A stretch of 64,000 bases of DNA from Deltaproteobacteria bacterium (GTDB lineage Bacteria > Myxococcota_A > Polyangia > GCA-2747355), in the NCBI GenBank assembly GCA_020633415.1, contig JACKDQ010000001.1, positions 186,001 to 250,000 of the forward strand, given 5' to 3'. The translations under genes and the position numbers were made by a program. Below are positions 17,821 to 27,384 of the stretch, in pieces. Position 1 is the stretch's first letter; every line of letters begins with the position of its first letter. The notes below the pieces were generated by a model that worked only from the letters and a program-made list of their open reading frames with translations, was not told where the DNA came from and ran no database searches.

Positions 17821-17974
17821 CAACTATTCGTAGTATCTGATAGTTTCAGCCATTGTCACGCTAGGTTGGGCATGCTTTGGGGGTCCTTGATGGGCAACAT
17901 AACTGGGTGTGCCCGTGCCCTCTTTTCGTCTTGCCACGTGGTACGCTAACCGTGCGATTGAAGAGGAACATGTC

Positions 17975-18748
17975 ATGCGCATCAAGCTGGTGATCCATCT
18001 CTACGCTGCAGCCGCGATGCTTCTCTGGTCGCCCTTGGTCACGGCTCAATCGACCGAGGGTGCTGCCGAGAAAGCTGGCACTGAAAAGCCCGCCGAAGAT
18101 AAGGCCGCAGCACCAAAGACCGAGGGTGCGAGCGAGACGCCGGCCAAGGCGAGCGAGGCGCCTTCGCCGGTGATCGGTACACAAGCCGATCCGGCGACGA
18201 CGGAGCAGCAGGCGGCCTACTCGGTGAAGCTCAAAGAACTCGAGCAGCGCGTCAACGAGCTGAAGGAGCGCATTTTCCGCTCCAAAGCGCGATTGAATCT
18301 GCTCAAAGAGACGGTGCTGCACGGCGTGATCGCTGGCTCGCGCGCGGTGATCAAGCACGTCAACGAGATGGGCAGCTCATTTCGTTTGACGCGGCTGACC
18401 TACGCGGTCGATGGCGCGCAGATCTTTTCGAAAACCGACGACAGCGGTTCGCTCGATTCGAAGCGCGACTTCGAGGTTTTCAACGGCAGCATCATCCCGG
18501 GCAATCACACGATCTCCGTCGAGATGGTCTTTCGCGGCCATGGCTACGGTATCTTCTCCTATCTGAAGGGCTACCAGTTCAAGGTTCGCTCGAGTCACAC
18601 CTTTACCGCTGGCGAGGGTCGACAGACCGTGATCTCGGTGCGCGCCTACGAAAAGGGCAACATCACGACCGAACTGAAAGACCGACCGGCTATCAAGTTT
18701 GAGACCCAGCTGTACTCGGTGGGCAAACGTCCAGCGAAAAAGGACTAG
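17975..18748 (+). CDS. exported coiled-coil protein, first gene of envelope cluster
   Basis: 257 residues from ATG 17975, which follows AAGAGG at eight bases; an upstream in-frame start gives no signal peptide. A signal peptide ends near AAMLLWSPLVTAQ. An Ala/Glu/Pro-rich low-complexity stretch (about 25-80) is followed by a coiled coil (KLKELEQRVNELKERIFRSK) and a compact domain with beta character (LTYAVDGAQIFSKTD ... FRGHGYGIFSYLKGYQFKV) that looks like a lipid- or protein-binding sandwich. It precedes three TPR proteins on the same strand with short gaps, so it probably belongs to the same envelope complex. Exact role unknown. Confidence 0.75.
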   Translation: MRIKLVIHLYAAAAMLLWSPLVTAQSTEGAAEKAGTEKPAEDKAAAPKTEGASETPAKASEAPSPVIGTQADPATTEQQAAYSVKLKELEQRVNELKERIFRSKARLNLLKETVLHGVIAGSRAVIKHVNEMGSSFRLTRLTYAVDGAQIFSKTDDSGSLDSKRDFEVFNGSIIPGNHTISVEMVFRGHGYGIFSYLKGYQFKVRSSHTFTAGEGRQTVISVRAYEKGNITTELKDRPAIKFETQLYSVGKRPAKKD

Positions 18749-18827
18749 CGGGTTCTGCAGGGCGGCGGATGCGTCGCCGGCAGTGCCGCAGTCGGTTGTC
18801 CTGGCCGTGTATCGCGGGAGACAGAAA

Positions 18828-21137
18828 ATGGTTCGGCTTCACCTCAGGTGGACAGTTGGTCGGGTTGTCGCGGTTGTCGTTGCAGCAGCGTTAATCGGCG
18901 CGAATGCTCACGCTGTTCCGTCGACGTCGGCGCTGAAACAAGAAGTCGGCGAACTGGAGCAGCAGTCGCGTACGTTGACCGTTCGCTACCGGACCCAAGC
19001 GTCGAGCTCTGAGCAGCTCGCGGAGCATCGTTTGGTCGATGCTCAGGTGCTGTATAACCTGCGCGACTATACGCGCGCGGCGATCATTCTCCTCGACTAC
19101 GTCAACAAGTACAAGAACACGCGCGGCTACGACGAGGCGCTGTTTTACCTGGCCGATTCGCTATTTCACAAACGCGACTTCCTCACGTCGCGTCGGTATT
19201 TCCGGCAGCTGTTCGAGCGCGGCAAGGGGCGCTACTACCAGGACGCGCTGCAGCGGTTGATCGAGTTGGCGCTCAAAACCGACGACATGACCCACGTCCA
19301 AGAGTATCTTGGCGCGCTGGCCAATATTCCACCCTACGAGCTCAAACCTTCTGTGCCCTATGTGCGCGGCAAGTTCTATTACTTTCGCGATCAGCTCGAT
19401 CCGGCGATCGCCAGCTTCAACGGCATCGCACAGGGCAAGCAGTACTACCTGCAGGCTCAGTATTTTGTCGGCGCAACGCTGGTCAAAAAGAAAGACTATC
19501 CGGCGGCGATCAAGGTCTTTTCAGAGCTGCTGCGCGTCGAGCCCAAGGAAGCGGCCGACAAACACGTTCGTCAGCTGACCCATCTTGCTTTGGGGCGTCT
19601 CTATTACGAAAAGGGCAAGATCAGCGAGGCGATCGATCAGTATCAAAAGGTTTCGCGGCGCAGCAAGGCGTTCGACACGGCGCTTTACGAGATCTGCTGG
19701 GCCTACGTTAAGGCCGGCGAGTTTCAACGCGCGCTGCGCGCGCTGGACTTGCTGGTCCTCGCGCAACCGAACAGTCCGTTCATCCCCGAGGTTCGCGTGT
19801 TGCAGGGCAACCTGCTGATCCGGCTCAAACACTGGGGACGGGCGACCGACCTATTTACCAAGACCCGTGAAACCTTCGTTCCGCTGCGCAAGCGCATGGT
19901 GCAGCTGATGAAGGAACATTCCGATCCCAACGTCTTTTTCGACGTGTTGCTCAAGAAGAACCTCGGCGACTTAGCGGTTACGATTCAAGTGCCGAAGATC
20001 GCTGTCGACTGGGTGCGCAGTGATGAGCGAGTCAGGCGCGCGCTGGGTTTGGTCAACGACGTGCGCTCGATCACCGCGAGCATCAAAGAGGCGCAAGAGT
20101 TGATGAAGCGCCTCGAGCGGGCGATCAACTCGCCAGCGAAGATCAAGGTCTTTCCCGAGTTCGCCACTGCGCGGGCCAGCGCACTGCAGGTCGAAAATCG
20201 CACTGCGGTTGCGCGACAGGGCATCCTCGAGCGTGAGCGATTGCTGGTGATCGGCGTGGCGACCGCTGGGGAGCGTGGTCGACTGGAGCAGCTTGCAGCT
20301 CAGCGCAAGGCACTCGGTGAAAAGATCAACAAGCTTCCCAAGTCGCTCGACAGTTTCGAGCGCCGGCGCAAGGCCAAGGTGTCGCGTCTTTCGCGGCTGG
20401 AAAAAGAGGTCTCGCGTCTTTTGGTGGTCGTCGAGCATCTGCAAGCGCAGTTGGTTGCCTCGGAAAAGTATTTCGCCGACACTGCGGCACAGAAAAGCAC
20501 CGGGGCGCGCGAGAGCTTCCGCAAGGAAGTCTCCACGGTACGCATGATGATCGCGGGTTTGAACGCCGAGGTTGAGGAGCTCAGTCGCGCCCTTGGTGAC
20601 GCCAAGCAGATGGTCGGTGTGGGCGGCGCACAGGAAGTCGCCGAGCGCTCGATTAAGGCGTTGCATAGCGATGCGGTTAAACAAGAGCATCAGTTGCTCG
20701 CCAGTTTGCGGCCGCGATTGGTCGGCGCTGCCGGCGCCGAGTTTGACGATCTCTCCGCGCTGCTGGCGCGGACCGACGGCATTCAGCAAACCGTTGGTGC
20801 GTTTAGCGGGCGGCTCGAGCGCGAAGTCGAGCAGAAGCTGGGCAACATCCGCGTCGTGCTCAAAGAGGAAAGCGGCAACGTCGGTCAGTATGAGCAAATG
20901 GCTGGGTCCTATAGCCAGCGGACCGACAACGTCGCTGGCGGCATCACGTACCTGGGTTTTCGACGTTTGGGGCAACGTTTTTACGAGATCGTTGTGCGCG
21001 CAGACGTTGGCATCATCGACGTGGCCTGGGCGCTCAAAGACGAAAAGACAAAAGAGGTCTCACGGTTGGTCAAGCAGCAGAAGCTTGACCTAAAGCTGTT
21101 GGACGAAGAGTTTCGCGAGGTCCTAACAGAGAAATAG
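18828..21137 (+). CDS. exported TPR and coiled-coil protein
   Basis: 769 residues from ATG 18828 (GGGAG seven bases before). Signal peptide GRVVAVVVAAALIGANAHA. Residues about 55-330 are TPR repeats (LVDAQVLYNLRDYTRAAIIL, ALFYLADSLFHKRDFLTSRR, HLALGRLYYEKGKISEAIDQ). Residues about 420-640 are long charged helices, almost certainly coiled coil (SRLEKEVSRLLVVVEHLQAQ). The C-terminal 80 residues are conserved-looking (ITYLGFRRLGQRFYEIVVRA, then DVGIIDVAWALKDEKTKE). This is a scaffold-type periplasmic protein between the first coiled-coil gene and the giant TPR gene. In the Myxococcus Glt/Nfs systems similar scaffolds span the periplasm; membership is inferred from order and architecture. Confidence 0.8.
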   Translation: MVRLHLRWTVGRVVAVVVAAALIGANAHAVPSTSALKQEVGELEQQSRTLTVRYRTQASSSEQLAEHRLVDAQVLYNLRDYTRAAIILLDYVNKYKNTRGYDEALFYLADSLFHKRDFLTSRRYFRQLFERGKGRYYQDALQRLIELALKTDDMTHVQEYLGALANIPPYELKPSVPYVRGKFYYFRDQLDPAIASFNGIAQGKQYYLQAQYFVGATLVKKKDYPAAIKVFSELLRVEPKEAADKHVRQLTHLALGRLYYEKGKISEAIDQYQKVSRRSKAFDTALYEICWAYVKAGEFQRALRALDLLVLAQPNSPFIPEVRVLQGNLLIRLKHWGRATDLFTKTRETFVPLRKRMVQLMKEHSDPNVFFDVLLKKNLGDLAVTIQVPKIAVDWVRSDERVRRALGLVNDVRSITASIKEAQELMKRLERAINSPAKIKVFPEFATARASALQVENRTAVARQGILERERLLVIGVATAGERGRLEQLAAQRKALGEKINKLPKSLDSFERRRKAKVSRLSRLEKEVSRLLVVVEHLQAQLVASEKYFADTAAQKSTGARESFRKEVSTVRMMIAGLNAEVEELSRALGDAKQMVGVGGAQEVAERSIKALHSDAVKQEHQLLASLRPRLVGAAGAEFDDLSALLARTDGIQQTVGAFSGRLEREVEQKLGNIRVVLKEESGNVGQYEQMAGSYSQRTDNVAGGITYLGFRRLGQRFYEIVVRADVGIIDVAWALKDEKTKEVSRLVKQQKLDLKLLDEEFREVLTEK

Positions 21138-21224
21138 CAGTCGCTCTGTGGGATATTGCTCTGTTGGGTCGGGCCCGCGTCGCCGTACAGAGCGACGCGA
21201 GGATTCGCCGACACCGGAGGCATG

Positions 21225-24200
21225 ATGTATCGCAATCGCTGGGTTTTTCTTAGCTCCCTTGGGTTCGCTCTGGCGCTGCTCGTGCCGGGCTCGGCGCTCG
21301 CGCAGGGCTCACCCAAGAACTACACGGCCCAGGAGCTCAAGGCGCTGCACGAGCTGTCCAACGACCTAGCGGCGTTCAAGCGCGGTGCGGCCGACTATCG
21401 CCTAACGGTAAACCGCATCGTCAAGCGGGCCTACCAAGCGCGCCGCAAGAAGCTGATCGGTGGCTTCGACAAGAAGGTGCGAGCCTCTGAGGCTCAGGAG
21501 CGCACGCGGCGCGTTGCGGCGATCACGCTGTTTGAGGATTTCTTGCGACGCTATCCAAACGATAGCCGCTGGACACCGGACGTGATCTTTCGCCTGGCCG
21601 AGCTGTATTTTGAAAAATCCAATGACGAATACTTGCTCGCCACCGAAGGCTACGAGCGGGAGCTCAGCAAGTTTGAGCGCAAAGAGATCGCGACCGCTCC
21701 GATTCCCCCAAAGCAGGATTACCACCAGACGATCGAGTTGCATCGCAAGCTGATCGAAGAGTTTCCGAGCTATCGTTTGATCGATGGGGCCTATTATTTG
21801 CTCGGCTTTTGTTTGACCGAGATGGCCAAGGAGGAGGCTGGTAAGAAGGCGTTTTTGTCGCTGGTCTGTCGCAATAAGCACAAACCACCGCTGACCGATG
21901 CAGCGGTGGACGCAGCCGAAAAAGCATCCCCGGTGTCGACGGCTGCGAGCCTGAACCTTAGCGCCTACGACGAATGCCGCGCGCTGCGGCCGAAGAGCCG
22001 CTTCAACTCAGAGGCTTGGGTGCGTATCGGTGAATATCACTTCGACGAGAATCAGCTCGGCGAGGCGATCGCTGCCTACAAGAAGGTGCTCGAGATGGGG
22101 CCGCAGGAAAACCCCTATTTCGACGAGGCGCTCTACAAGCTCGCTTGGACCTACTATCGCGCAGACCGCTTCAAAGAAGCGATTGCGCAGTTCGATAGGC
22201 TTGTCGTCTTCGCCGACAAAGAATACGAGCGCACTGGCAAATATGGTTCGGAGATGCGCCCCGAATCGATCCAGTATCTTGCGATCAGTTTCGCTGAGGA
22301 AGACTGGGATGGCGATACGCTGCCCGATGGGGAGAGCGGATTGTCGCGTATCGAGGCCGCCTACGCCGCGCGCACCCAGGAAAAGCACGTTTACGACATC
22401 TATGTTCAGCTCGCCCAGATCTATTTCGACACGCTCAAGTACGACCAGGCGGTTGAGGTCTACAAACTGATCCTCAAGCGCTGGCCCTACAAGTCGAAAA
22501 ACCCCGAGCTTCAGGACAAGATCATTCTGGCGCTCGAGCGCCAGCGAAAATTCGACGACGCGATCCGCGAGCGCGAGGAGTTTACGCGCCTATTCGGCAA
22601 GGGGACCGAATGGGAGCGTCGCAACCGTAACAATCCAGAGGCGCTCAAGAAGGCGCGCGAGTACGACGAGCAGGCGCTGATCCAGGCTGCGGTCTTTCAC
22701 CACAAGGCCGGTCAGGATTTGAAAAAGCGCGGTCTGGCGATGGCTGATGGTGCGTTGCTGCAGCGCGCTGCGGCCGAGTACGCGTTGGCCGCCCAAGCCT
22801 ACAGCAAGTACTTGGAGCGATTTCCGCGCACCAAAAACTCCTACGAGATTCGCTATTCCTATGCGAGCTGCCTGTTCTACTCGGAGAAGTTTGAGGAGGC
22901 TGCGGTGGCCTTCGCTGAGGTTCGTGACTCGAACCTTGATGATCGCTATCGCGAAGAGGCCGCGTTTTCGGCTGCCAAGTCTTACGAAGAGCTGATCAAG
23001 CGCGAGGTTGCGGCCAACAAGATCCAGTCGCCGGGATTGCCCGATGCCAAGACCCCGCCGGCGGAGATTGCCGCAGTGCCGGTGCCACGCGCGTTTCAGC
23101 TGTGGCAGAAGGCGCTTGACGAGTACGTCGCCAAGTTGCCCGATAGCGCGAAAACGCCGCAGATCTCTTACAACGCCGCCGATATCTCGCAGCGATTTCG
23201 ACAGTTCCCTGATGCGCGCAAGCGCTATGCCGCGATCTACAAGCAGCACTGCAAGACGCCGATGGCGGTCAACGCTGCCCAGGCGATCTTGGTCAGCTTC
23301 CAGCTCGAGAAGAACCTCGACCAGATGGAGGTTTGGGCGACCAAGCTCAGCAAGGGCGAATGCGGTAAGGCGAGCGGCAAAGTGATCGCCGGTACCACAG
23401 CACTGCTCTCGGGCATCAAGTTCAAGCGCGCGCGCCAGCTGCAAGCGAAGGGCGATGAACTGCGCACGGCTGGCAATCACCGCGCCGCCGCGCCCTATTA
23501 TGACAAGGCTGCGTCCGCCTACCTGGCGCTGGTCGACTCGAACCCGCAGGCTGCCGACGCAGCCGCTGCGCTCAACAACGCCGCAGTCTGCTTCGAGCAC
23601 TCGCGACGTTTTGAGTCGGCGACAAAGCTCTACGAGCGGCTCTGGCAAAATTACAAGGATAGCCCGTTGGCGCCCGACGCGCTCTGGCGCGCTGCGGTCA
23701 ACTACGAGCGCTTCTTCCAGTTCAACAAGGCCGTACAGAACTATCTGATCATGGCCGATAGCCCCCGCTTTGTATCGTCGAGTCATCGCTCCACAGCGAT
23801 CTTCAACGCCGCACGCCTGTTGGAAAACGACCAGGCCTACGGTCGCGCCGCTGGGTTGTTCTTGCGCTACGCGAAGGTGGCCAAGAAACCCGAGGATGCC
23901 GCTGCCGCCTATTTCCAGGCCGGGTTGATCTACGGCAAGATGAACGACTTTGGCGGCATGGTGCGGATCTTTGGCAGCTTCCCGCGCAACTATGGCTCGG
24001 TGCCTGGGCAGAGCGCTCGCGCGATCGAGGGCGTCTATCGCCTGGCCCGTGCGGCGCAAAAGCGCAACGATGCGCGCAGCGCCTACCGCTACTACAAAGA
24101 AGCGATCTCGCTGTTTTCGACAAGTGGTCAGCCGGCGGGAAGCGATTCGGCCGAATACGCTGCGCAGGCGGCATTCGAGCTTGCCGAGGAAAAGTTGCGC

Positions 24201-24665
24201 GGCTATCTGAAGCGGCAGATTCAGGGCAGTTTGGCGGTGGTCGATCGCAAGCGCAAGAGCATGGAGCAAGAGGCGGTCGCGCTGAAGGCCGAGTATGAGC
24301 GGATCTGGAGCTACAAGCGGGCGCGCTGGACGCTGGCGGCGATGTACCGCTCCGGAACCGTGATGGAGCACTACGCAAAATCCGTCGCCAAGGGCTTCCG
24401 CGAGGCGCCGATTCCGAAGAAGGTTAAGCGCTTGGGCGCCGACGCAGTCGACCTCTATATGGAGCAGGTAAACCTCAAACTCGATGAGGTCGTCCGGCCG
24501 CTCGAAGAGTCAGCGCGCAAGCTGTACGACTCCTGCGTTCAGAAGGCAGCGAGCTTTGGCGTCTCCAACGAGTACACCGAAGCGGCGAGAGCGCGACTCA
24601 ATGCGTTCGACCCGGCGAAGTATCCGCTGCTCAAGCGGGCGAAGACCGAAGTGATTCTAGATTAG
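21225..24665 (+). CDS. giant exported TPR protein, GltD/AgmU-like
   Basis: 1146 residues from ATG 21225; the adjacent ATG at 21222 is possible, but the GGAGG at 21216-21220 spaces better to 21225. Signal peptide ends at LLVPGSALAQG. The rest is almost wholly TPR-like helices (AELYFEKSNDEYLLATEGYE, WVRIGEYHFDENQLGEAIAA, ALYKLAWTYYRADRFKEAIA, ALNNAAVCFEHSRRFESATK). From memory, Myxococcus gliding protein GltD/AgmU is a periplasmic TPR protein of about 1200 residues encoded beside the smaller TPR protein GltE/AglT, and the same pair is repeated in the sporulation-coat Nfs system. The size and neighbour here fit that pattern. An insertion with DWDGDTLPDGESG at about residue 370 resembles a calcium-binding loop. 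Confidence 0.85.
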   Translation: MYRNRWVFLSSLGFALALLVPGSALAQGSPKNYTAQELKALHELSNDLAAFKRGAADYRLTVNRIVKRAYQARRKKLIGGFDKKVRASEAQERTRRVAAITLFEDFLRRYPNDSRWTPDVIFRLAELYFEKSNDEYLLATEGYERELSKFERKEIATAPIPPKQDYHQTIELHRKLIEEFPSYRLIDGAYYLLGFCLTEMAKEEAGKKAFLSLVCRNKHKPPLTDAAVDAAEKASPVSTAASLNLSAYDECRALRPKSRFNSEAWVRIGEYHFDENQLGEAIAAYKKVLEMGPQENPYFDEALYKLAWTYYRADRFKEAIAQFDRLVVFADKEYERTGKYGSEMRPESIQYLAISFAEEDWDGDTLPDGESGLSRIEAAYAARTQEKHVYDIYVQLAQIYFDTLKYDQAVEVYKLILKRWPYKSKNPELQDKIILALERQRKFDDAIREREEFTRLFGKGTEWERRNRNNPEALKKAREYDEQALIQAAVFHHKAGQDLKKRGLAMADGALLQRAAAEYALAAQAYSKYLERFPRTKNSYEIRYSYASCLFYSEKFEEAAVAFAEVRDSNLDDRYREEAAFSAAKSYEELIKREVAANKIQSPGLPDAKTPPAEIAAVPVPRAFQLWQKALDEYVAKLPDSAKTPQISYNAADISQRFRQFPDARKRYAAIYKQHCKTPMAVNAAQAILVSFQLEKNLDQMEVWATKLSKGECGKASGKVIAGTTALLSGIKFKRARQLQAKGDELRTAGNHRAAAPYYDKAASAYLALVDSNPQAADAAAALNNAAVCFEHSRRFESATKLYERLWQNYKDSPLAPDALWRAAVNYERFFQFNKAVQNYLIMADSPRFVSSSHRSTAIFNAARLLENDQAYGRAAGLFLRYAKVAKKPEDAAAAYFQAGLIYGKMNDFGGMVRIFGSFPRNYGSVPGQSARAIEGVYRLARAAQKRNDARSAYRYYKEAISLFSTSGQPAGSDSAEYAAQAAFELAEEKLRGYLKRQIQGSLAVVDRKRKSMEQEAVALKAEYERIWSYKRARWTLAAMYRSGTVMEHYAKSVAKGFREAPIPKKVKRLGADAVDLYMEQVNLKLDEVVRPLEESARKLYDSCVQKAASFGVSNEYTEAARARLNAFDPAKYPLLKRAKTEVILD

Positions 24666-24712
24666 CGCGTCGCGGTGCCGGCTGAACTGGCCGACACCGA
24701 GGAGGAGCGAGA

Positions 24713-25885
24713 ATGCGCATTGGCTTGATAGTCAGCTCTGTCGTCTTGGCGCTTGCTGTGACGAGCTGTGGCCCGAAAAAAGGCGCCAAGACGGCGAACG
24801 ACATCAAGCGTTCCACCAAGGCTCAGACCAGCGACGGAACGCTAACGACTGCTGAGGCTGAGGGGCAGTCGGCTGTCGCCAAAGCGGAGCAACAGCCGGC
24901 GAGTGATCCCGCGGCCGGGGCTGAAGCGCCTGCTGCAACACCGCCGAGCCCGGCGGAAGAAGCGCCGGCACCGATCGAGCAGGGTCCGCCGCCGGTTGCC
25001 GAAGTCAAGGCCGCGGAAGCTGCCAATCGTAGCGGTCAATTTGAGCAGGCGATCAATCTCTCGCGTCGCGCGTTGCGAAAGAATGAGAAATACACGCCGG
25101 CGATGGTCACGATGGCGCGCGCCTACTACGGACTTGGCAAGACCGAGTTCGCCGAATCGATTTGCGTCGACACCGCGCTGAAGATCGAGCCCAACACCCC
25201 GGAGTGTTACAACCTGCTCGGGCACATCGCGCTCAAGCAGAACGCCCAAGAGCGCGCCCTAAAGAATTTCGAAAAGGCCACGCAGGTTGGACCGAGCTAC
25301 TCGCCGGGTTGGTTGAACTACGGTGCGCTATTGATTCGCGTGAAGAACTACGAAAAGGCCAAGACCGTGCTTGAGCGGGCCACGCAGCTCGCTCCCGACC
25401 GCGCGGCCGGGCATCTCAATCTGGGTGGCGCATATCGCGGTGCGGGCGAGCTGCTCAAAGCGCGTCAAGCGCTGATGGTCGCACTCAAGCAGCAACCCGG
25501 ATACCCGAGCGCGTTGTTCAACCTGGGTCTGCTTTACCTCGATGCTGATAAGGTCTTCGATGGTAAGACGCGAGCGCAGCAGCTCGACCAAGCCGTTGCC
25601 TACTTTAACCAATACAAGCAGACGTCGGCCTACAGCAAAGACGACAATATCGACGAGTACGTCGACATGGCGCAGAAGCTGAAGAAGCGCGAAGAGCGAC
25701 GGATTCAACGCGAGCAGCGCAAGAAGGCGCGTGAAGCGGCCAAGGCTGCCGAGAAAGCCAAAGCTGCCGACAAGCCGGCAGCCGGTGACAAGCCGGCAGC
25801 TAGCGGCAAGCCGGCAGCCGGTGACAAGCCGGCGGCTAGCGACAAGCCGGCAGCCGGTGACAAGCCGGCAGCTGGGAACAAGTAG
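24713..25885 (+). CDS. TPR lipoprotein, GltE/AglT-like
   Basis: 390 residues with a lipobox (LALAVTSC, cysteine at 19), so an outer-membrane lipoprotein. An Ala/Pro/Glu-rich linker (about 40-95) leads to five or six TPR units (VKAAEAANRSGQFEQAINLS, CYNLLGHIALKQNAQERALK, GHLNLGGAYRGAGELLKARQ). The tail is a Lys/Ala-rich helix and then a six-residue tandem repeat, KPAAGD-like. GGAGGAG precedes the ATG. It follows the giant TPR gene by 47 bases, the arrangement known for gltD-gltE in Myxococcus (recalled, not checked). Confidence 0.85.
   Translation: MRIGLIVSSVVLALAVTSCGPKKGAKTANDIKRSTKAQTSDGTLTTAEAEGQSAVAKAEQQPASDPAAGAEAPAATPPSPAEEAPAPIEQGPPPVAEVKAAEAANRSGQFEQAINLSRRALRKNEKYTPAMVTMARAYYGLGKTEFAESICVDTALKIEPNTPECYNLLGHIALKQNAQERALKNFEKATQVGPSYSPGWLNYGALLIRVKNYEKAKTVLERATQLAPDRAAGHLNLGGAYRGAGELLKARQALMVALKQQPGYPSALFNLGLLYLDADKVFDGKTRAQQLDQAVAYFNQYKQTSAYSKDDNIDEYVDMAQKLKKREERRIQREQRKKAREAAKAAEKAKAADKPAAGDKPAASGKPAAGDKPAASDKPAAGDKPAAGNK
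25769..25876 (+). repeat. 18-bp tandem repeat, six copies, encoding DKPAAG/S
   Basis: Six in-frame 18-base units at the 3' end of the TPR lipoprotein gene, encoding DKPAAG, DKPAAS, GKPAAG, DKPAAS, DKPAAG, DKPAAG. Pro/Ala/Lys repeats of this kind usually form an extended, positively charged tail that can reach through or bind peptidoglycan. The alternation of two unit types hints at growth by duplication of a 36-base pair of units. Confidence 0.88.
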
Positions 25886-25929
25886 CGGCGGTCGCGGTCT
25901 AACGGGACACAGTGATCGGCAAAGGGGCG

Positions 25930-26232
25930 ATGATGCGTAAGATTTTGCTGTGCAGTGCGCTTAGCTTGGCTTTGTTGTCCTTGGCGCCGCTCTCGGACGG
26001 TTGGGCCCAACAAGCGCCAAGCGGCGAGGCCAAAGCGCCGAAGGTTCGGGTCGAGCGCCGCGCTGGTAAGAAGGTCTTTCGGATCGAAACCAGCTTTGTG
26101 ATCGAGGGGCGAATCCAGAAGCCGAATGCGTTTTATGTTTTGCAGCGTTCGCAGATCAACTACGACTGGGTCAAGCTCAAGCAAGATTTCGTGCCGCGCA
26201 TTCTCGAGACCGTGAAATCAGCGCCGTTCTAA
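25930..26232 (+). CDS. small exported protein at the end of the TPR cluster (GltF-like by position)
   Basis: About 100 residues from ATG 25930 or the adjacent 25933, with AAAGGGG upstream. Signal peptide LSLALLSLAPLSDGWAQ. The mature part has a distinctive segment, FVIEGRIQKPNAFYVLQRS, then a short basic C-terminus. The gene is 44 bases after the TPR lipoprotein and ends the co-directional run. In Myxococcus a small exported protein (GltF) sits next to the same TPR pair; equating the two is positional inference. The ESFVIEGRIQKP type motif is likely the conserved binding surface. Confidence 0.75.
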   Translation: MMRKILLCSALSLALLSLAPLSDGWAQQAPSGEAKAPKVRVERRAGKKVFRIETSFVIEGRIQKPNAFYVLQRSQINYDWVKLKQDFVPRILETVKSAPF

Positions 26233-26291
26233 TCTCCAGCCCATCGCCGAAGACGGTCGTCGATGGGCGTTCTAATCTCCAGCCCATCGCC
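26225..26291. repeat. 24-bp direct repeat and 8-bp hairpin between convergent operons
   Basis: CGTTCTAATCTCCAGCCCAT plus CGCC occurs at 26225-26248 and again at 26268-26291. The first copy includes the stop codon of the small exported protein. Between them GCCCATCG and CGATGGGC can pair (8 bases, 14-base loop). The element lies between the ends of the TPR operon (+) and the rml operon (-), so it may act as a bidirectional terminator, although it lacks a U-run. Confidence 0.6.
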
Positions 26292-26301
26292 ACTTCCCCA
26301 C

Positions 26302-27384
26302 TTAGCGTTGCGCGTAGTTCTGTTCGATCCAGCGCCGGTAGTCACCGGAAAGGATGTGCTGGAGCCACGCGTCGTTATCCAGATACCAGCGCACGGTTTG
26401 CTGCAATCCGCTGGTGAACGACTGCTCGGGTTGCCAGCCGAGCTCGGATTGGATGCGGCTCGCATCGATCGCATAGCGAAAGTCATGGCCCGGCCGATCG
26501 GTAACGAAGCTGATCAGCTCGCGATAACTCGACTTGCCGCGCAGGGCGGCATTCTGAGCCGCCGGTCGGAATGCTTCGAGCAAATCGCAGAGTGCATACA
26601 CGACATCGATGTTCTTCATCTCCTGGCCGCCACCGATGTTGTAGGTGCGCCCCGGTTGTCCGTTTTGCAGGACACGCCAAAGTGCCTGGCAGTGGTCGCT
26701 GACGTAGAGCCAGTCGCGGACGTTCTCGCCCTTGCCGTAGACCGGTAGCGGTTCGCCAGCCAAGCCGCGGATGATCATCAAGGGGATCAGCTTTTCAGGA
26801 AACTGATAGGGGCCATAGTTGTTGGAGCAGTTGGTGACGATCGTCGGCAGTCCGTAGGTCCGATGATAGGCGCGTACCAGGTGGTCAGCGCCGGCCTTGC
26901 TCGCTGAATAGGGTGAGCTGGGATCGTAGGGCGTGCTCTCCAAGAAGGCGCCTTGATCGCCAAGCGAGCCGTAGACCTCGTCCGTCGAGACGCCGATCAA
27001 ACGAAAGGCCTCACGACGACCCGCGTCGAGTTCGTTCCAGTAGCAGCGCGCTTGCTCAAGAAGGTTGTAGCTGCCAACCACGTTGGTCTCGACGAATACT
27101 CCGGGCCCCGCGATCGAACGGTCGACATGAGACTCTGCCGCCAAGTGTATGACCGCCGTGGGTCGATGCTCGGTAAACGCTCGCGCCAGCGCGTCAGCAT
27201 CGCGGATATCGCCGCGGATGAAACAGTAATTGTCTCGCCCATCGAGATCGGCGATCGAGCGATAGCTCGCCGCGTAGGTCAGCAGGTCGAAATTGACCAC
27301 CCGTACGCTGGGCTGATCAACGAGCAGGCGGACCAGGTTGCAGCCGATAAAACCCGCTCCGCCAGTTACCAGGATCGTTTTCAC
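26302..27384 (-). CDS. rmlB: dTDP-glucose 4,6-dehydratase
   Basis: 360 residues from GTG 27384, whose GTGA overlaps the rmlC stop. NAD-binding TGGAGFIG near the start, catalytic STDEVYGSLG and the YSASKAGADH lysine-tyrosine pair are all intact, with the family ending SFTSGLQQTVRWYLDN. It converts dTDP-glucose to the 4-keto-6-deoxy sugar, the second step of dTDP-L-rhamnose synthesis. Last gene of the minus-strand operon rmlD-rmlA-rmlC-rmlB. Confidence 0.96.
   Translation of the reverse strand: MKTILVTGGAGFIGCNLVRLLVDQPSVRVVNFDLLTYAASYRSIADLDGRDNYCFIRGDIRDADALARAFTEHRPTAVIHLAAESHVDRSIAGPGVFVETNVVGSYNLLEQARCYWNELDAGRREAFRLIGVSTDEVYGSLGDQGAFLESTPYDPSSPYSASKAGADHLVRAYHRTYGLPTIVTNCSNNYGPYQFPEKLIPLMIIRGLAGEPLPVYGKGENVRDWLYVSDHCQALWRVLQNGQPGRTYNIGGGQEMKNIDVVYALCDLLEAFRPAAQNAALRGKSSYRELISFVTDRPGHDFRYAIDASRIQSELGWQPEQSFTSGLQQTVRWYLDNDAWLQHILSGDYRRWIEQNYAQR

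Noticed and set aside
22590..24371. 593-codon minus-strand frame opposite the giant TPR gene
   Set aside because: A shadow of biased codon use; the plus-strand TPR repeats explain the conservation pattern.
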